Assembly: GCF_027172205.1 (NCBI RefSeq)
Contig: NC_070614.1
Coordinates: 40,306,001 to 40,370,000, forward strand
DNA: 64,000 bases
Reading direction: 5' to 3'
Source of the DNA: Podarcis raffonei
Lineage: Eukaryota > Chordata > Lepidosauria > Squamata > Lacertidae
The translations under genes were made by a program, and so were the position numbers. This document shows, in pieces, positions 40,191 through 52,440 of the stretch. The stretch's first letter is position 1. Every line of letters begins with the position of its first letter. The notes under the pieces were generated by a model that was not told the DNA's origin, did no database searches, and was given only the letters and a program-made list of their open reading frames with translations.

Positions 40191-41149
40191 TAAGGCAACC
40201 CAGTCAGATGTTCTGGGTATAAGAAATAGATGAGAATGATGATCTCTCTGGAGTAATACTATGGCATGGTTTCAATAAGTTTTCCTTAAGAATGCTCTCA
40301 TCCTCTCAGACTGCAACAAATACCTATGGATATCAGAATAAAAATAATTTGAGGCATTGTATTTGTGGGGAAGGGTGCCCTGCAGTTCCTGCTTAGTTGT
40401 ATTATAACTGAACATGTTTAGAATGCTTTGCTCCCTGGGCTGTTAAAATGACAAGTTTGAAATGGTCAGAGTTGTAAAAACAAAACACCCCACTAGGTTT
40501 GTTTGCTTTCAGATAATGAAGAGGTTACTCCAAAAGTGGCCATCTTTGTATTCCCACCAGCTAAAAATGGGACAAAATGTATAGACATGTTTTCTACTGC
40601 CATTTGGATCAACACGTACACTGTGCCATATGGTTTCACAATTTTTGTCACTAGAGATTTACTTTTGTATCCCTTATGAAAAGTTATGAAAAGTTTCCCC
40701 ACGGTTGTTCTGTACAGTTTGTTTTAACATCCCATTTTGAACCCATGTGCAATTTGTTATGGCTTGTGACTGAAAGAAATGAATTAAGGTTAATGTGGTA
40801 GGTTTGTGATTCGACCACAGGATGTGCTGAGCCAACGCTAATTAAAACTGGTACGCATGTAAGGTTGCCAGCTTCCACCCCCTTGTTTGGCTCTTGTGCC
40901 TTTAGGCAACTGAAAAAGAGGCAGAAATTCAACAGGTCAAGTTTCCCCTTCATCTCCAACCGCACTTACACTGTAATTGCATCTCTATGATGGAAAAAAC
41001 TGATCCTGTTGAACTTTTGTCGTATCCTTCTGTACAAGGCACAGGAGCGCTGCTAAAATAAAAAGGATACTGATCCAACAGTGGGGAGTGGGGTGCCATT
41101 TGATACAGTTCATATTTAACTGCAAATTCCCCTAATTCACACTTTCTGA

Positions 41150-41430
41150 AATGACATGCAAACTGGAACACACTCACCCTTTGAAATTTTCACTTTTCCA
41201 AGTTTTGCAGTGCAATTCTCCACCCAAATAATGTGTACAAAAGGCATCTGCTAGGGGAAAGTGTGGCTGTAATAGTGAAAATAACCCACTATTGTATTTG
41301 TCAAAATTGTGTGTATTAGGAAACATTGCATGCAAAACATACTGACGAATTTTCATGAAGACTTTAAAAAATGCATTCGCAAGCTGATGTGGAAATGTGA
41401 ACTGAATTTAAGACCGGGAAATAGAAATGG
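41150..41430 (-). repeat. Unclassified repeat B, reversed copy
   Basis: TTTTGCAGTGCAATTCTCCA followed by CCCAAATAATGTGTAC is the reverse of the core at 37560-37600. Confidence 0.5.
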
Positions 41431-42196
41431 AAGGAAACTGAAAATAGTGGGGTTCATGTCTATGGGAAAATCGTACCCTCTAACGTGTGGGGGTCTTGTT
41501 TTCCTCCAGATCACTGGGCTTCAGCGGGTGTGTTGGGACCCACCGCTGGCTCTCAGCTTGACCTGAGGTGGGTCCTCACTTTGGTTAGTGGTGTGGATGG
41601 CATGGGATGTATATGGGAAAGACACATCACACGCTCAAATACTTGTATTTCACGTTGGTGCCCTGAGCATAGAAAGCAGGTTCCAAGGTCTAATCCTTCG
41701 TAATCCCTGGCGATAAGCCTTTGCAACTGCCAGGAATGGCACAACACAACCTCATCCAGGAAAGATTTAGCAGATTCTTCCTTCCTCCTTGGGTGCTCTG
41801 CTGTAGAACTGCCACTGTGTGCAAACACTGAGTGTTTGTGTGGGTGGTTTGCACTTGAGGACGTATTTGGGGTTGCATTCTCTCCGCCAATGTTTCCCGT
41901 AAAGTCTCGGTTATTAAAGCATAATGAGGAGGCTTAGGTTGGTGGTGCCCTGAGGTTTTGGGGTTCTGCCTTTTGTTTTAAACAGGTGGCCCTGGAATTT
42001 CCTCTAGTTGTCAAGTGCTGGTTTTTTAAGAGAAGCAGGGAAGGGAAAGAAAGCCACAATGCTTGTTATTGTGTGAAATAGTGGATAAGATGCATAGGGC
42101 ATAGGGAAGGGGCATATTTAAATGTTTAGTTCTGAGTTTTAAATGGATGTAACCTGCCCTGGGACCTGCTGGTGAGATACACACTGATTCACTCAT

Positions 42197-42198
42197 TT

Positions 42199-42284
<86 letters not shown>

Positions 42285-42300
42285 ACATACACACACACAC
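42197..42300. repeat. (TTTC)n/(TC)n/(CA)n compound microsatellite
   Basis: About 10 TTTC units run into about 20 TC units and a short CA tract. It is long, pure and so probably variable. Confidence 0.9.
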
Positions 42301-42879
42301 ACGGGCGGGAAGGAGTTTAAGACAACAATAGTGCATACATAAAATCAATTCAAACCCAATACAGATAGCATCTGGCATAAAGATATCCCTTTGGAAGGCT
42401 TGCTCAAAAGAGGAGCGCCTTTACCAAGCACCAAAAAGCCGACAGATAATAAATTAATTAGGGCTCATCCACACTTCCCTTTGTCCCCTGATTTCTTCTT
42501 CTTCTATCTTGTGATTGCTAGGCATGAGCCCAAGAGGTATTTCTTTTGTCACGCTGCTTCCCCCAGGAAAACACGCAGTTTACTGCTGAATTAGAACAAA
42601 TGTCAACCCGCAGAAAACCATCTGGGTTTTCTACCTCAGTCGCTTGCTTCCCTGTGCCCTACGGGTCAGACATTTCTGTCTTTACTTCTGCTGTCAGAAG
42701 CAGCCTGTTTCTGAATACCACTTGCTGGGAACTGCAGGAGTGAAGAGGGTGCTGTTGTGCCAGGGGTGCCACTTGCAGGTTTCCCATGGGCATCTGCTTG
42801 GCCACTGGATGCTGAGCTTGATCGGCTACCGGCCTGATCCAACAGGCTCTGCTTATTTATTTAATCATTCATTCATCCC

Positions 42880-43095
42880 TTTATAGTCCGCCTTTCCTCC
42901 AAGGAGCTCAAGGTGCCATACAAAACTTCTCCTCCCCATTCTGTCCCCACAACAACCCTGTGAGGTAGGTTGGGCTGAGAGGCAGTGACTGGCCCAAGGT
43001 CATCCCAGTGAGCTTTGTGGCTGAGTGGGGATTTGAGCCCTGGCTTTCCAGGGCCTGGTCCAACCCTCTAACCAGTGTATCATGTTCTCCTCCAC
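42880..43095 (-). mobile_element. MIR-like tRNA-derived SINE, reversed
   Basis: TTTATAGTCCGCCTTTCCTC, CACAACAACCCTGTGAGGTA and GTGGGGATTTGAGCCCTGG follow the reversed order of tail, central part and head. Confidence 0.7.
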
Positions 43096-43189
43096 TGTCT
43101 TTAATGGTCTCCAGATCTGCCTTTGTGCCTGAGGCAGCTGCCGTATCTCACTGTAGGCCCAACTTCTGTCCTCGTTCCAGTCTCTCTTA

Positions 43190-43385
43190 CATAATAAGCT
43201 ACCTTTATGCAAAGTCAGACTACTGGTCCGTCTAGGTCAGGATTGTTTGTACTGACTGGCTAGTGGATCTCCAGGATTTCAGGGATCTTTTCCCTGCCCT
43301 GCCTGGAGACACCAGGGATTGAACCTGGGACCTTCTGTATGTGGCGCAGATGCCCTGACCTCAGAGGTATGGCCCTGTCTCAGCC
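43190..43385 (-). mobile_element. tRNA-derived SINE, second family, reversed
   Basis: TATGCAAAGTCAGACTACTG through GGGATTGAACCTGGGACCTT is the reverse of the element at 34745-34925. Confidence 0.7.
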
Positions 43386-44280
43386 ATTCAATGGCACTTT
43401 TAAGAGGGCTTAATGCACCTGAGCCGACTTTGGTTTAAAAACGGAGAAAAAATAGTCCTTTAACATATCTCAAAACGTCAAACTGCCCAAGTATAAAAAG
43501 CTAAAGAGACCCTGCTGCTTCAAAGTGAAAAGGGCGAAGGAGAGCAGGGAAATGAAGTCTCCTGTTGCCCCAAACTGCTGCTTCACGATACTTCATGGTA
43601 CAGCAGGACCATCCTTCCTAATACCAGCACTTTCCCACTTGCTGATAATGGAACTGATCGCACCTGCACCAAGCAGATGACCCTGATAGGGAATGCTCCA
43701 TATTCTGAAGTCTCAAACTAATTAAAAACAAAACGTCAAATATGACATGTCAGAGAGAGAGAAAGAGAGAGAGATATTTTGAGAGAGATTTCTCAATTAA
43801 AAAATCAGATGACCAGCCACCTAATTTTATATATGACGACTTCCTTGTCGTATGCAAAGTGCACATAGAGTACATTGTCAACCTGTTCATCACCGCACTT
43901 GGCACCTCTTCTTGAGTGCCTATCTGTCTTGTCCTCAACCAGGTATCTCTTGTGCTACAGGGTGTGTCAAATTGCCACCCTTGGGTAACCCACCTTTCTC
44001 ACCCACTGCTCCCCTCCTCCGTGGGGAGGGGCCCATAACTGAAGTAGTACATCTCTGGAAAGAAGCAACTCCCAGAGGATTCGGCAACAACGCAGGGCGA
44101 CTCTGGTACAGAAGGTAAGAACGGGGAGGCATTCTCCGGGAGTAGAGATCAAGGGCAGGAGAATCTCTAGGATTTGCAGGATGTGTGTGTGTTGCTAATT
44201 CCTCCTCCTCTGTTGTCTGTCATAATGTGATCTCCTGGTCTGTGCCTCTCTTCAGTCCCCAGCTTTCAGCTTGTGGCACA

Positions 44281-44352
44281 ATGGGGTCTAGAAGCTTGCA
44301 CAGCCTGGTTGCGTGTGTGTTGTGGGTGGGTATATTAGGCTGCTGCCCTTGG
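44281..44352 (+). other. Candidate alternative first coding exon of the plus-strand carbonic anhydrase
   Basis: ATG opens 24 codons with a signal-peptide profile (MGSRSLHSLVACVLWVGILG, then Cys-Cys) and ends at a strong donor, TGG|GTAAGT. It is phase 0 and would join the acceptor at 46196|46197 (CTCTGCACAG) in frame, through three codons (Val-Ala-Ile), with the ATG at 46206. It would add 27 residues and a second hydrophobic segment ahead of the main signal peptide. An untranslated exon ending at 44114 (CAGAAG|GTAAGA) could precede it. It may instead be used only as 5' UTR, or be chance. Confidence 0.35.
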
Positions 44353-44828
44353 GTAAGTGTAGGGCCAGACGGGAGGACCTTTTGGTTCCTTCCAAATGCT
44401 TTTCTCTGAAGCCATACAGGACTGTAGATGAGGGATGGGACGCCTGTGTCCCTCCAGTCACCGTCCAACTTCAACTCCCATCAGCCTCAGTCAGTGTAAT
44501 TAATGGTTGGGGATTATGACAGTTAAAGTCCAGCAACATTTCTGGAGGGTTGCAGGTTCCCCATTCTTGGTGTAGATCAATGAAGAGGTTGCTCTTGTGA
44601 GATGTCTTCTTCAGCTCCAGCCAAGCCCTGATTCTCTCCGCATCTCCTCCCTCCACCTTCCTTCTGGAGGAAGGCTCCTGGAACCTAGATAATGCCATCA
44701 ATTGACAGTGTCAGAGTAAAATACTATAAACAGTAAAATACTATGCTCAGGGTCCCTTCCTATGGTTCTGTACTCAATGTGCTCTCAATATTTTATACTG
44801 GGGACTCAGGTCTAAAGTGATTTATATA

Positions 44829-45085
44829 CTGTATTTTTCACTCTATAAGATGCACCAGACCACAAGACGCACCTAGTTTTGGAGGAGGAAAACAAGAAAA
44901 AAAAATTCTGAATCTCAGAAGCCAGAACAGCAAGAGGGATCGCTATGCAGTGAAAGCAGCAATCCCTCTTGCTGTTCTGGCTTCTGGGATAGCTGCGCAG
45001 CCTGCATTCGCTCCATAAGACGCACACACATTTCCCCTTACTTTTCAGGAGGGAAAAAGTGAGTCTTATAGAGCAAAAAATACGG
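44829..45085. mobile_element. TA-flanked MITE with internal hairpin, copy 1
   Basis: The ends CTGTATTTTTCACTCTATAAG and CTTATAGAGCAAAAAATACGG are inverted and flanked by TA. In the middle a ~25-base inverted repeat around AGAAGCCAGAACAGCAAGAG can form a hairpin. The second copy is at 49691-49949. Confidence 0.85.
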
Positions 45086-45282
45086 TACATTGCATGTGCA
45101 ATATAACGTTGTGCCACCAAGATGGCAACGTGGAGTCCCGTTTTTCCCTGTTTCAATTTACAATGCTTTAAACTGAAAAGCATCTTTGATGTGTCTAGAT
45201 CCAGCCTTGGTATCTTCTTATATGTTGTTTAATTGCTGTAGGTCACTTTGGGAACCAATCATGGCTGAAAAGCAGGGGTAAT

Positions 45283-45318
45283 CTAGTAGTAGTAGTAGTA
45301 ATAATAATAGTAATAGTA

Positions 45319-45363
<45 letters not shown>
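45283..45363. repeat. (TAG)n/(TAA)n microsatellite
   Basis: TAG and TAA units alternate and then settle into about 15 TAA units. Confidence 0.9.
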
Positions 45364-45365
<2 letters not shown>

Positions 45366-46205
45366 GCAGCTCTGTGATCCCCTGATCAGCCAGGAGCACC
45401 CAGGCTGATCACTCAACAAGGATCCTACCCAAACTTCCCCTCAGGCCGCTCCAAGTTGCATAAGGGCATATGGAAATATTACGCGAATGCCTTTTGTTCC
45501 CTTTAACCTTCCGCATTCAAAATTTGATGTTGTGAAATTTGAAGTTAATTGCTGTTGAGCTAATTAGCACATAGGAGATCCTGGTGATAAGTAAATGGAT
45601 GAGAGACTTCATGCATGGGCTGGTATCGATCTAAGACAATTGTTCTGCCTTAGATAAGCTGACTCATAGTTGGGCATCAGAGTTCTGAAAATTCCAAGTG
45701 GAGGCAGACAAGGCAGAGGTGGATTTGGGATGGCACAACTGTTGCGGTTGCACTGGGTGCTAGCACAACAACAATGATGTAGAAGGGAGCGTGAGAGGCA
45801 GGTAGGGTGGAGAGGGTCCTGAATTTTAGTGTCACGCAGGGCGCCACTGAAATTTGAGAAGCCAAAGTCCACCCCTGGACAGTGCTCCCCCTCCACTATT
45901 GAAGATGTTGTGCCTCTGCCTACCAGCCACTAGGAATCACACGTGGGGAGGGAGAGGTCCTGTTGCATTTCTGGGCTTCCCAGAGGCATCTGGTTGGCCA
46001 TTTTAAGAACAAGATGCTGGACTAGGTGGACCTTGGGCCTCATCCAGTAGGGCTGCTCTTATGCTAAATTGCGACACTGATCACATAGCCGAGAAAAGTG
46101 ACTGTGAACGGGGCTGGCGCATGCACTGCTTTGGTGATGAGGGTTGGACAAGGCTGAGTGGGAGAAGTTTTTTGCTAACATGCCCTCTCTGCACAGGTAG
46201 CAATC

Positions 46206-49200
46206 ATGGCTCCCACGCTGAAACCAATCACACATCTATTGATGTTGCTGCTCTTGGGAGGATCCTATGTTAGCTGTGAAGGTAAGCCTCTGCGGCACAG
46301 TGCAATGGTAAATTCTGGAGTGCAGAATTCCCCGGGAAGAAGGATTTGATGGTTAAACCCCTCTGGGAATTGTAGCTCAGAATAAGGGGCCTCCTTGTGA
46401 CTCTCATTATGCATAACAAACCACAGCTCCCAGAATTCTTTGGGGGAGGCCATGACTGAATTCTCCCAGAATCCTTTGGGGGAAGTGATATCAGAGTGCT
46501 TTAAATGTTTGGTGTGGATGTGTTGTGAACGGGTCTCTGGTCGGAGACTGAAGGTTCACAGAGTCCAGGGCTCATTTCTTTGGCTCATGGGGCCAGAGTT
46601 TCGGATTAGTTTCGTGGAAGAAAGTGTTGCATCAGTCCTTGGGGATTTACTGGGTTCTGCAATCTTATCATCTCATGTTAAACCAGAGAAAGGACAGGAA
46701 ACCGATGCATTTTGATCCATGCTTTCTCCCCAACATACTCATTTTTCTCCACATTACTTGGCTGGAGAATTGCATTACAGAATTCAGAGAGGTGTGAATG
46801 TAGAAAGCTAGTTGTGTTTCAGCTCACTTACTATTATGGAAAATGCAATTAAGGGGGGTGGGGTTTCAGAAAAAAATCCTAACCAAATGAATTTCTTCCC
46901 CATCCTCCTCTGTCTCTGTGTGTAGAGCGGGAAAAGCGGAGGTAAGAAATGGCTGTAATGGGGGCCAGAAAGTTGGGTGAAGCTGAGCTGCTTTCACTTC
47001 AAACAGTGACAACTATAGACAGCCCCGGTCTTCTCTTGCCTTATGGCAGAAAGATGTGTGTGCAATATTCTCAAGTCTCTAATATAATACAAACTTTCTG
47101 TCCTCCTTGTGTGAAGTGCAGGGGTCATTCATTTTGTAGTTTAAGGGTCAATTATATAATGTTAAAGCCAACTAGCCAAGAAGGTGATGGGTGGAGGTGT
47201 TGCTTAGCACATACTCTGATTGGCTGTGTAGTTCTGAGGGAGTTTTCCTCTCTGTGTGCCTGGTTGAATGTCTTTCTGCTAAGTATAAGGCTTACACTGA
47301 GAAAGACAAAACCTCTGTTCTTTTTCAGTAATGTGTTATCGGGTTTCTTTTCTCTACAGACTCCCATCTGCTAACACGTCTCTCTTTCTCCTACAGAAAA
47401 ATGGTGCTATGACAAGCCAAGCTGTGGTAAGCAAAACAGCATTCCTTGGTTTCATCCACAAGCTCAGTATCTCCCAGTGTAAGAAGCAAAGACTATTTCT
47501 CTCCAGTAGTGCGGTTCGATCACTGAGGCACAGAAAGGGTAGCAGGCTTCTCTAATGGGGCTTCAAGCTCTCATGCCCACAGAGCAGCCTGTTTAATCTG
47601 CTAGGCAGGAAACTGGGCTGAGCCACATTCAGCCTGAAAGAGGCCTCAGCACAAACTAGGCCACCAATCCAATAATGCCAGCTTGAAATTGGTTCCTGGT
47701 TCCCTACTGGCAGTTCCAAGTTTTCCATATTGAAGTGGGACAAATGGGTAGGAATTTGAGCAGTTGTTCAATCCAAATTAGTGTTTAGGCCAGGAATGGG
47801 GAACCTCCAGCCCACTGGCCAGTCCTTGCCGGCCAGAAGCTGGAGTTTGACCCACAAAGCCATCTTCCCAACCGCCCACCAGCTGACATCACTTGAGAGG
47901 GCGGGGTTAAATCCTGCATGGGTGGGAGGACACCTTCTCAGGGGGCGGGGTTAAATCTTGTTCCAGCAGTGAAGAGGTGTGCACAACCAGAGCAGCAGGA
48001 TTTAACCCCTTGCTCGTCAGCCTACAAGTGGGGGGGGGGGTCAAACCCTGCTCAGTTTGGCAGAAAATGTTTTTGTTTTAGTGACACCTTCAACCTGAGG
48101 TTAAAACCAGTTCCCCAGCCCTTCCTTAGAATGATACCCTTCCCCATTCCCAATTCCCAGAAGAGCAAATTTTCCCCCATCCTTGCAACTTCAGTACACA
48201 ATTATGGTTGGAGTGTGGATGCTGGTTGCTGTGGAAGACTGGGTGTGCAGGATCAGGTTGTGACTCCCAGATTAATCAATAGAGTGTGTGTCTATATGGT
48301 ATTGGAAGGCCAACAGTCACCCTTTCTGCTTCGATAAGCTGTCTTGTCCAATGGGAAGGCAATACTCAGTTTTGCCTTGGGCTCCTCCTCTTCCTCGCTG
48401 GCTCCACACCTGCTTCTGCCTCCCTCTCCCTAGGCCCCCTTACATGGAAACGCCTGGGCCAGTGCAATGGCAAGAAGCAGTCTCCCATCAACATTGTCAC
48501 CACGTATACACAGCCTGATTCCTGTCTGGGTCCCTTGACATTGTCCGGCTATGAGGACCGCTGGAGGCCAAGAGAGCTTTTGAACAAAGGGGACTATCGT
48601 AAGTATAGGCGACTTGAGCAACGGTGGGCAATGTGAAAGGCATTGGGAGGGATCTTGAAATTGGGACTCTGACCGCAGGCGCGTTATTCTCTGTGTCTCC
48701 ATGGGAGCTGGTGGCTTCACAGCTATGCTTCAACACAGTGGGGAGACCCAGATAGTGGCATTGCTAGACTACAGCTTCCATCATCACTGACTATTGGCCA
48801 AGTTGTTGGGCTGATGGGAGTGGGGATCCCAGACATCTGGAGGGTGGTGGATTGGAAGGTTGCTGCCACCGGTTAAATGGGCTCCGCCAAGTCTTTTAAA
48901 GCAACGATAAGATGAAAACAGATTTTAAAATGCATGGCGGCATTCTACATATCTGGGTAAAAAGGTAAAAAGGTAAAGGTAAAGGGACCCCTGACAGTTA
49001 AGTCCAGTCTTGAACGACTGGGGTTGTGGCCCTCATCTCGCTTTACAGGCTGAGGAAGCCATCATTTGTCTGCTCCGCAGACAGTTTTTCCGGGTCATGT
49101 GGCCAGCACGACTAAGCCGCTTCTGGCATAAAGGAACACTGACACCAGAGCAGCGCACGGAAACACCTATTGATCTACTTGTACTTTTGGTGTGCTTTCG

Positions 49201-52200
49201 AACTGCTAGGTTGGCAAGAGCTGGGACCAAGCAACAGGAGCTCACCCCATCGCAGGGATTTGAACCACTGACCTTCCGATCGGCAAGCCCAAGAGGCTCA
49301 GTGGTTTAGACCACAGCGCCACCCGCATCCCCACATATCTGGGTAGTCTTGTCTAAATGGAAAAAGGTTTTAGCATTTTCCAAAACGTGTACAGTGACAG
49401 CGCCTGCCTGCTGTCAATACAGTGGTACCTCGGGTTACATACGCTTCAGGTTACACACTCCGCTAACCCAGAAATAGTACTTCGGGTTAAGAACTTTGCT
49501 TCAGGATGAGAACAGAAATCGTGCTTTAGCGGCGTGGCGGCAGCAGGAGGCCCCATTAGCTAAAGTGGTGCTCCAGGTTAAGAACAGTTTCAGGTTAAGA
49601 ACGGACCTCCGAAACGAATTAAGTACTTAACCTGAGGTACCACTGTAGTCAGGGTGTTCGCAAGTGTGGGGGCTGCCACACTAAAATATACCGTATTTTT
49701 CGCTCTATAAGACACACCAGACCACAAGACGCACCTAGTTTTTGGAGGAGGAAAACAAGAAAAAAAATATAATGGCTCTCAGAAGCCAGAACAGCAAGAG
49801 GGATCGCTGCGCAGTGAAAGCAGCCATCCCTCTTGCTGTTCTGGCTTCTGGGATAGCTGCGCAGCCTGCATTCGCTCCATAAGACGCACACACATTTCCC
49901 CATACTTTTTAGGAGGGAAAAAGTGAGTCTTATAGAGCAAAAAATACGGTAGATTCCTCACAAGTACAGAATGGGTGTCATTCAGCATCTAGTAACATGG
50001 CCAGTGCTGCGTATCGAAGGGGTTGAGCAAGAATATATTGGGTAAGGAAAATCTGGTAGGTAAAGTGGCCCCAGGGAGAGAGAAGTTGACATGTACTCTG
50101 TCTATGACGTACAGAGGTTCCTGTCGCTCTTCTTTATAGCCTGCCATCAGTTAAAGGGCAGCGAACAACTGGTGTTATTAAACCATCTGTACATAATCTA
50201 AGAGGCAGATAAAACCATTTGCCAAGAAGAGGAGTTTGGCCCTGCAGTACTTCGTAGGATCACTGCATCAGCAAATGCACAACTACAAATTCAGGAGACT
50301 TGAAAAATTAGCTTTGATGATTTCCTAAATCGAAAGACGTCACAGAACTACTGAAGCCGCTGCAGAACTAGACTGTCCTATCAACACAGAGCAAAACCAA
50401 GCGGGGGGAGGGGGAGGGGGGAAAGCAGCTGAGCGAGGAGAGTGGTGGATGGGAGGAAAGGATAAGCTCACTCGTCGTCCCCCCACCACTTCGTCCCTCC
50501 AAATTGCACCCTTCCAAAATACATTTTAGGCAGTAGTGGAGAATTCTTGGCCAGAGGCCACACTTGACCTGTCAGCTCCCTGCCTATTTGGTCCGCAAGG
50601 CTATTTTCTCTTAATTGCACCCACCTGCCATGCCCCTGATGTCTACCAGTCCCACAACTGACATATGACTGGATTGGCTGTTTGGGGGAGGGGGAGAATT
50701 CTTTCACATCCCTAAGTCCTACAGAAAGGACTGAACCCCATGCCTATCAGCTGATGCATTTGGAGTTCAATCCTGCTTGTTTGCTTACCTAAATCCTGCA
50801 CGGTTACTATCTCCCCTCCCGCGGGCAAACTTTGGCAGGTGGGTGGTATCACCCACTTGTCAATCACCAGATGTCATTATGATGGCAGAGTCGGCTGATG
50901 GAGTGGTGGAGACAGAAAGATCTAGATTGCTGGGCTAGAAAGTTCCCCTGCCCCTGATTTTAGATATTCAGTGGAGACCTCATTAAAGGTCACAGTCCAT
51001 CACACTTTTGCTGCATGAGAATACTCATGTGTAGGCACCTCGTTAGCAGCTTTCATCCATTTAGCAGAGTTTCTGGAAGCAGTGGTCAGCAATTGAAGTT
51101 ACACTTTGAGACGAAACACTCACAGACACTGTAAAACTCAGTCAAGTGTTTTACTGCTTGACTGGTCATAAATGCATCACGGTAGTGCTATTTACAATCA
51201 TTATAGCAATAGCTGTAACGGCATCCTTAAGTTTTAGTCCATCTTTCTCTTTAGGAACGACCTAGGCAGACACACTCTATCGGCAGTCATGACACATCAG
51301 TTTGCAGACAGCATTTGTTGCTCAGTCGTCTGCAAAAAGCGAAAACGAAAGTTCTCCTTTGATTGGCACTTCCAGCTGAAGCTGCGTGGGCTCAGAGTGC
51401 CACTCCCACTTATATACAACCGTTCTCGAATCTTTTCCCTGTTTCTGGATGAATGACTCCCTTACAGACCTGCCTTCCCAAACATCACATGCATACGCAC
51501 AATACATTTAATGCACATTTAATGTGCATTTGCTCCTCCTTCAAGAATCCTGGGAACTGTAGCTTAACCTTTACAGAACTACAATTCTGAACTACAATTT
51601 ATTACTGCATTGCAGGGGGTTGGACTAGAAGGCCATTTGGGTCCCATTTCAACTCTACAATTCTATGATTCTATGAATTCCCAGCACCCTTTGCAAACTA
51701 CAGCTCCCAGGATTCTTGGGGAGTGGAAATGTGTTTTAAATGTATATAGCACACACACAGCCACCTAGTCTGATCTTTTCTGAGCACACCGTTCTGACTA
51801 CGTGAGCCCTTTTTTAACAATGGACCAGCCCCGGTGCCAACTCTGCTTCAGCATTTTGCCTCGCTGGTGGTGGGAATCCTGGAAACGTTATTATTCTTTT
51901 TTAAAATCAAAGGAGTCATCGCAACTCAAGGCTTGCTTTGTTTCTTGGATCCACTGCAGCTGATGTTGAGATGAAGGAAGGAGCCACTGTTTCCAGCCCC
52001 AGCCTCCCAGCCAAGTACCACCTGAAGTCCTTCCACTTCCACTTTGGCACCAACCACCATGCAGGCTCAGAACATGCCATTAATGGCCAGCACTACTCAA
52101 TGGAGGTGAGCCATCTGGAAGAGCAGGGGAAGCAGCGATGAGAGTGAGCAACAATTGGGCAGACTAGGGTAGCCAGCCTGGTGGTGCCCTGCGGACATTT

Positions 52201-52405
52201 GTGGACTACAACTCCCATCAACCCCCACAGTAGACCATTCTGGCTGGGGCTTATGGGAGCTGCAGTCCGCAATAGCTGAGCATTTTAGCCCAAATATTAT
52301 TGTTCTGCTGCCCTGGACCTATAAATGTCGTTTTCTGCTCTCTGGTGTTCAGGCTGTCCTTTCTTCTTCTTCTTCTTCTTCTTCTTCTTCTTCATCATCA
52401 TCATC

Positions 52406-52440
<35 letters not shown>

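Larger units (their letters stand above)
26347..44280. other. 18-kb gene-free spacer between divergent SLC5A2 and the carbonic anhydrase gene
   Basis: I looked for coding exons of the mammalian neighbours TGFB1I1 (LIM domains) and ARMC5 on both strands and saw none. The stretch is made of L1, Bov-B, Sauria SINE, MIR-like SINE, CR1, L2 and hAT pieces listed separately, candidate LTRs, and unclassified repeats shared with other parts of the window. About 33000-34250 shows little recognisable repeat and no gene. Confidence 0.6.

Noticed and set aside
42026-42298. Arg/Glu and Lys/Glu repeat protein on the minus strand
   Set aside because: It is a translation of the TTTC/TC microsatellite.
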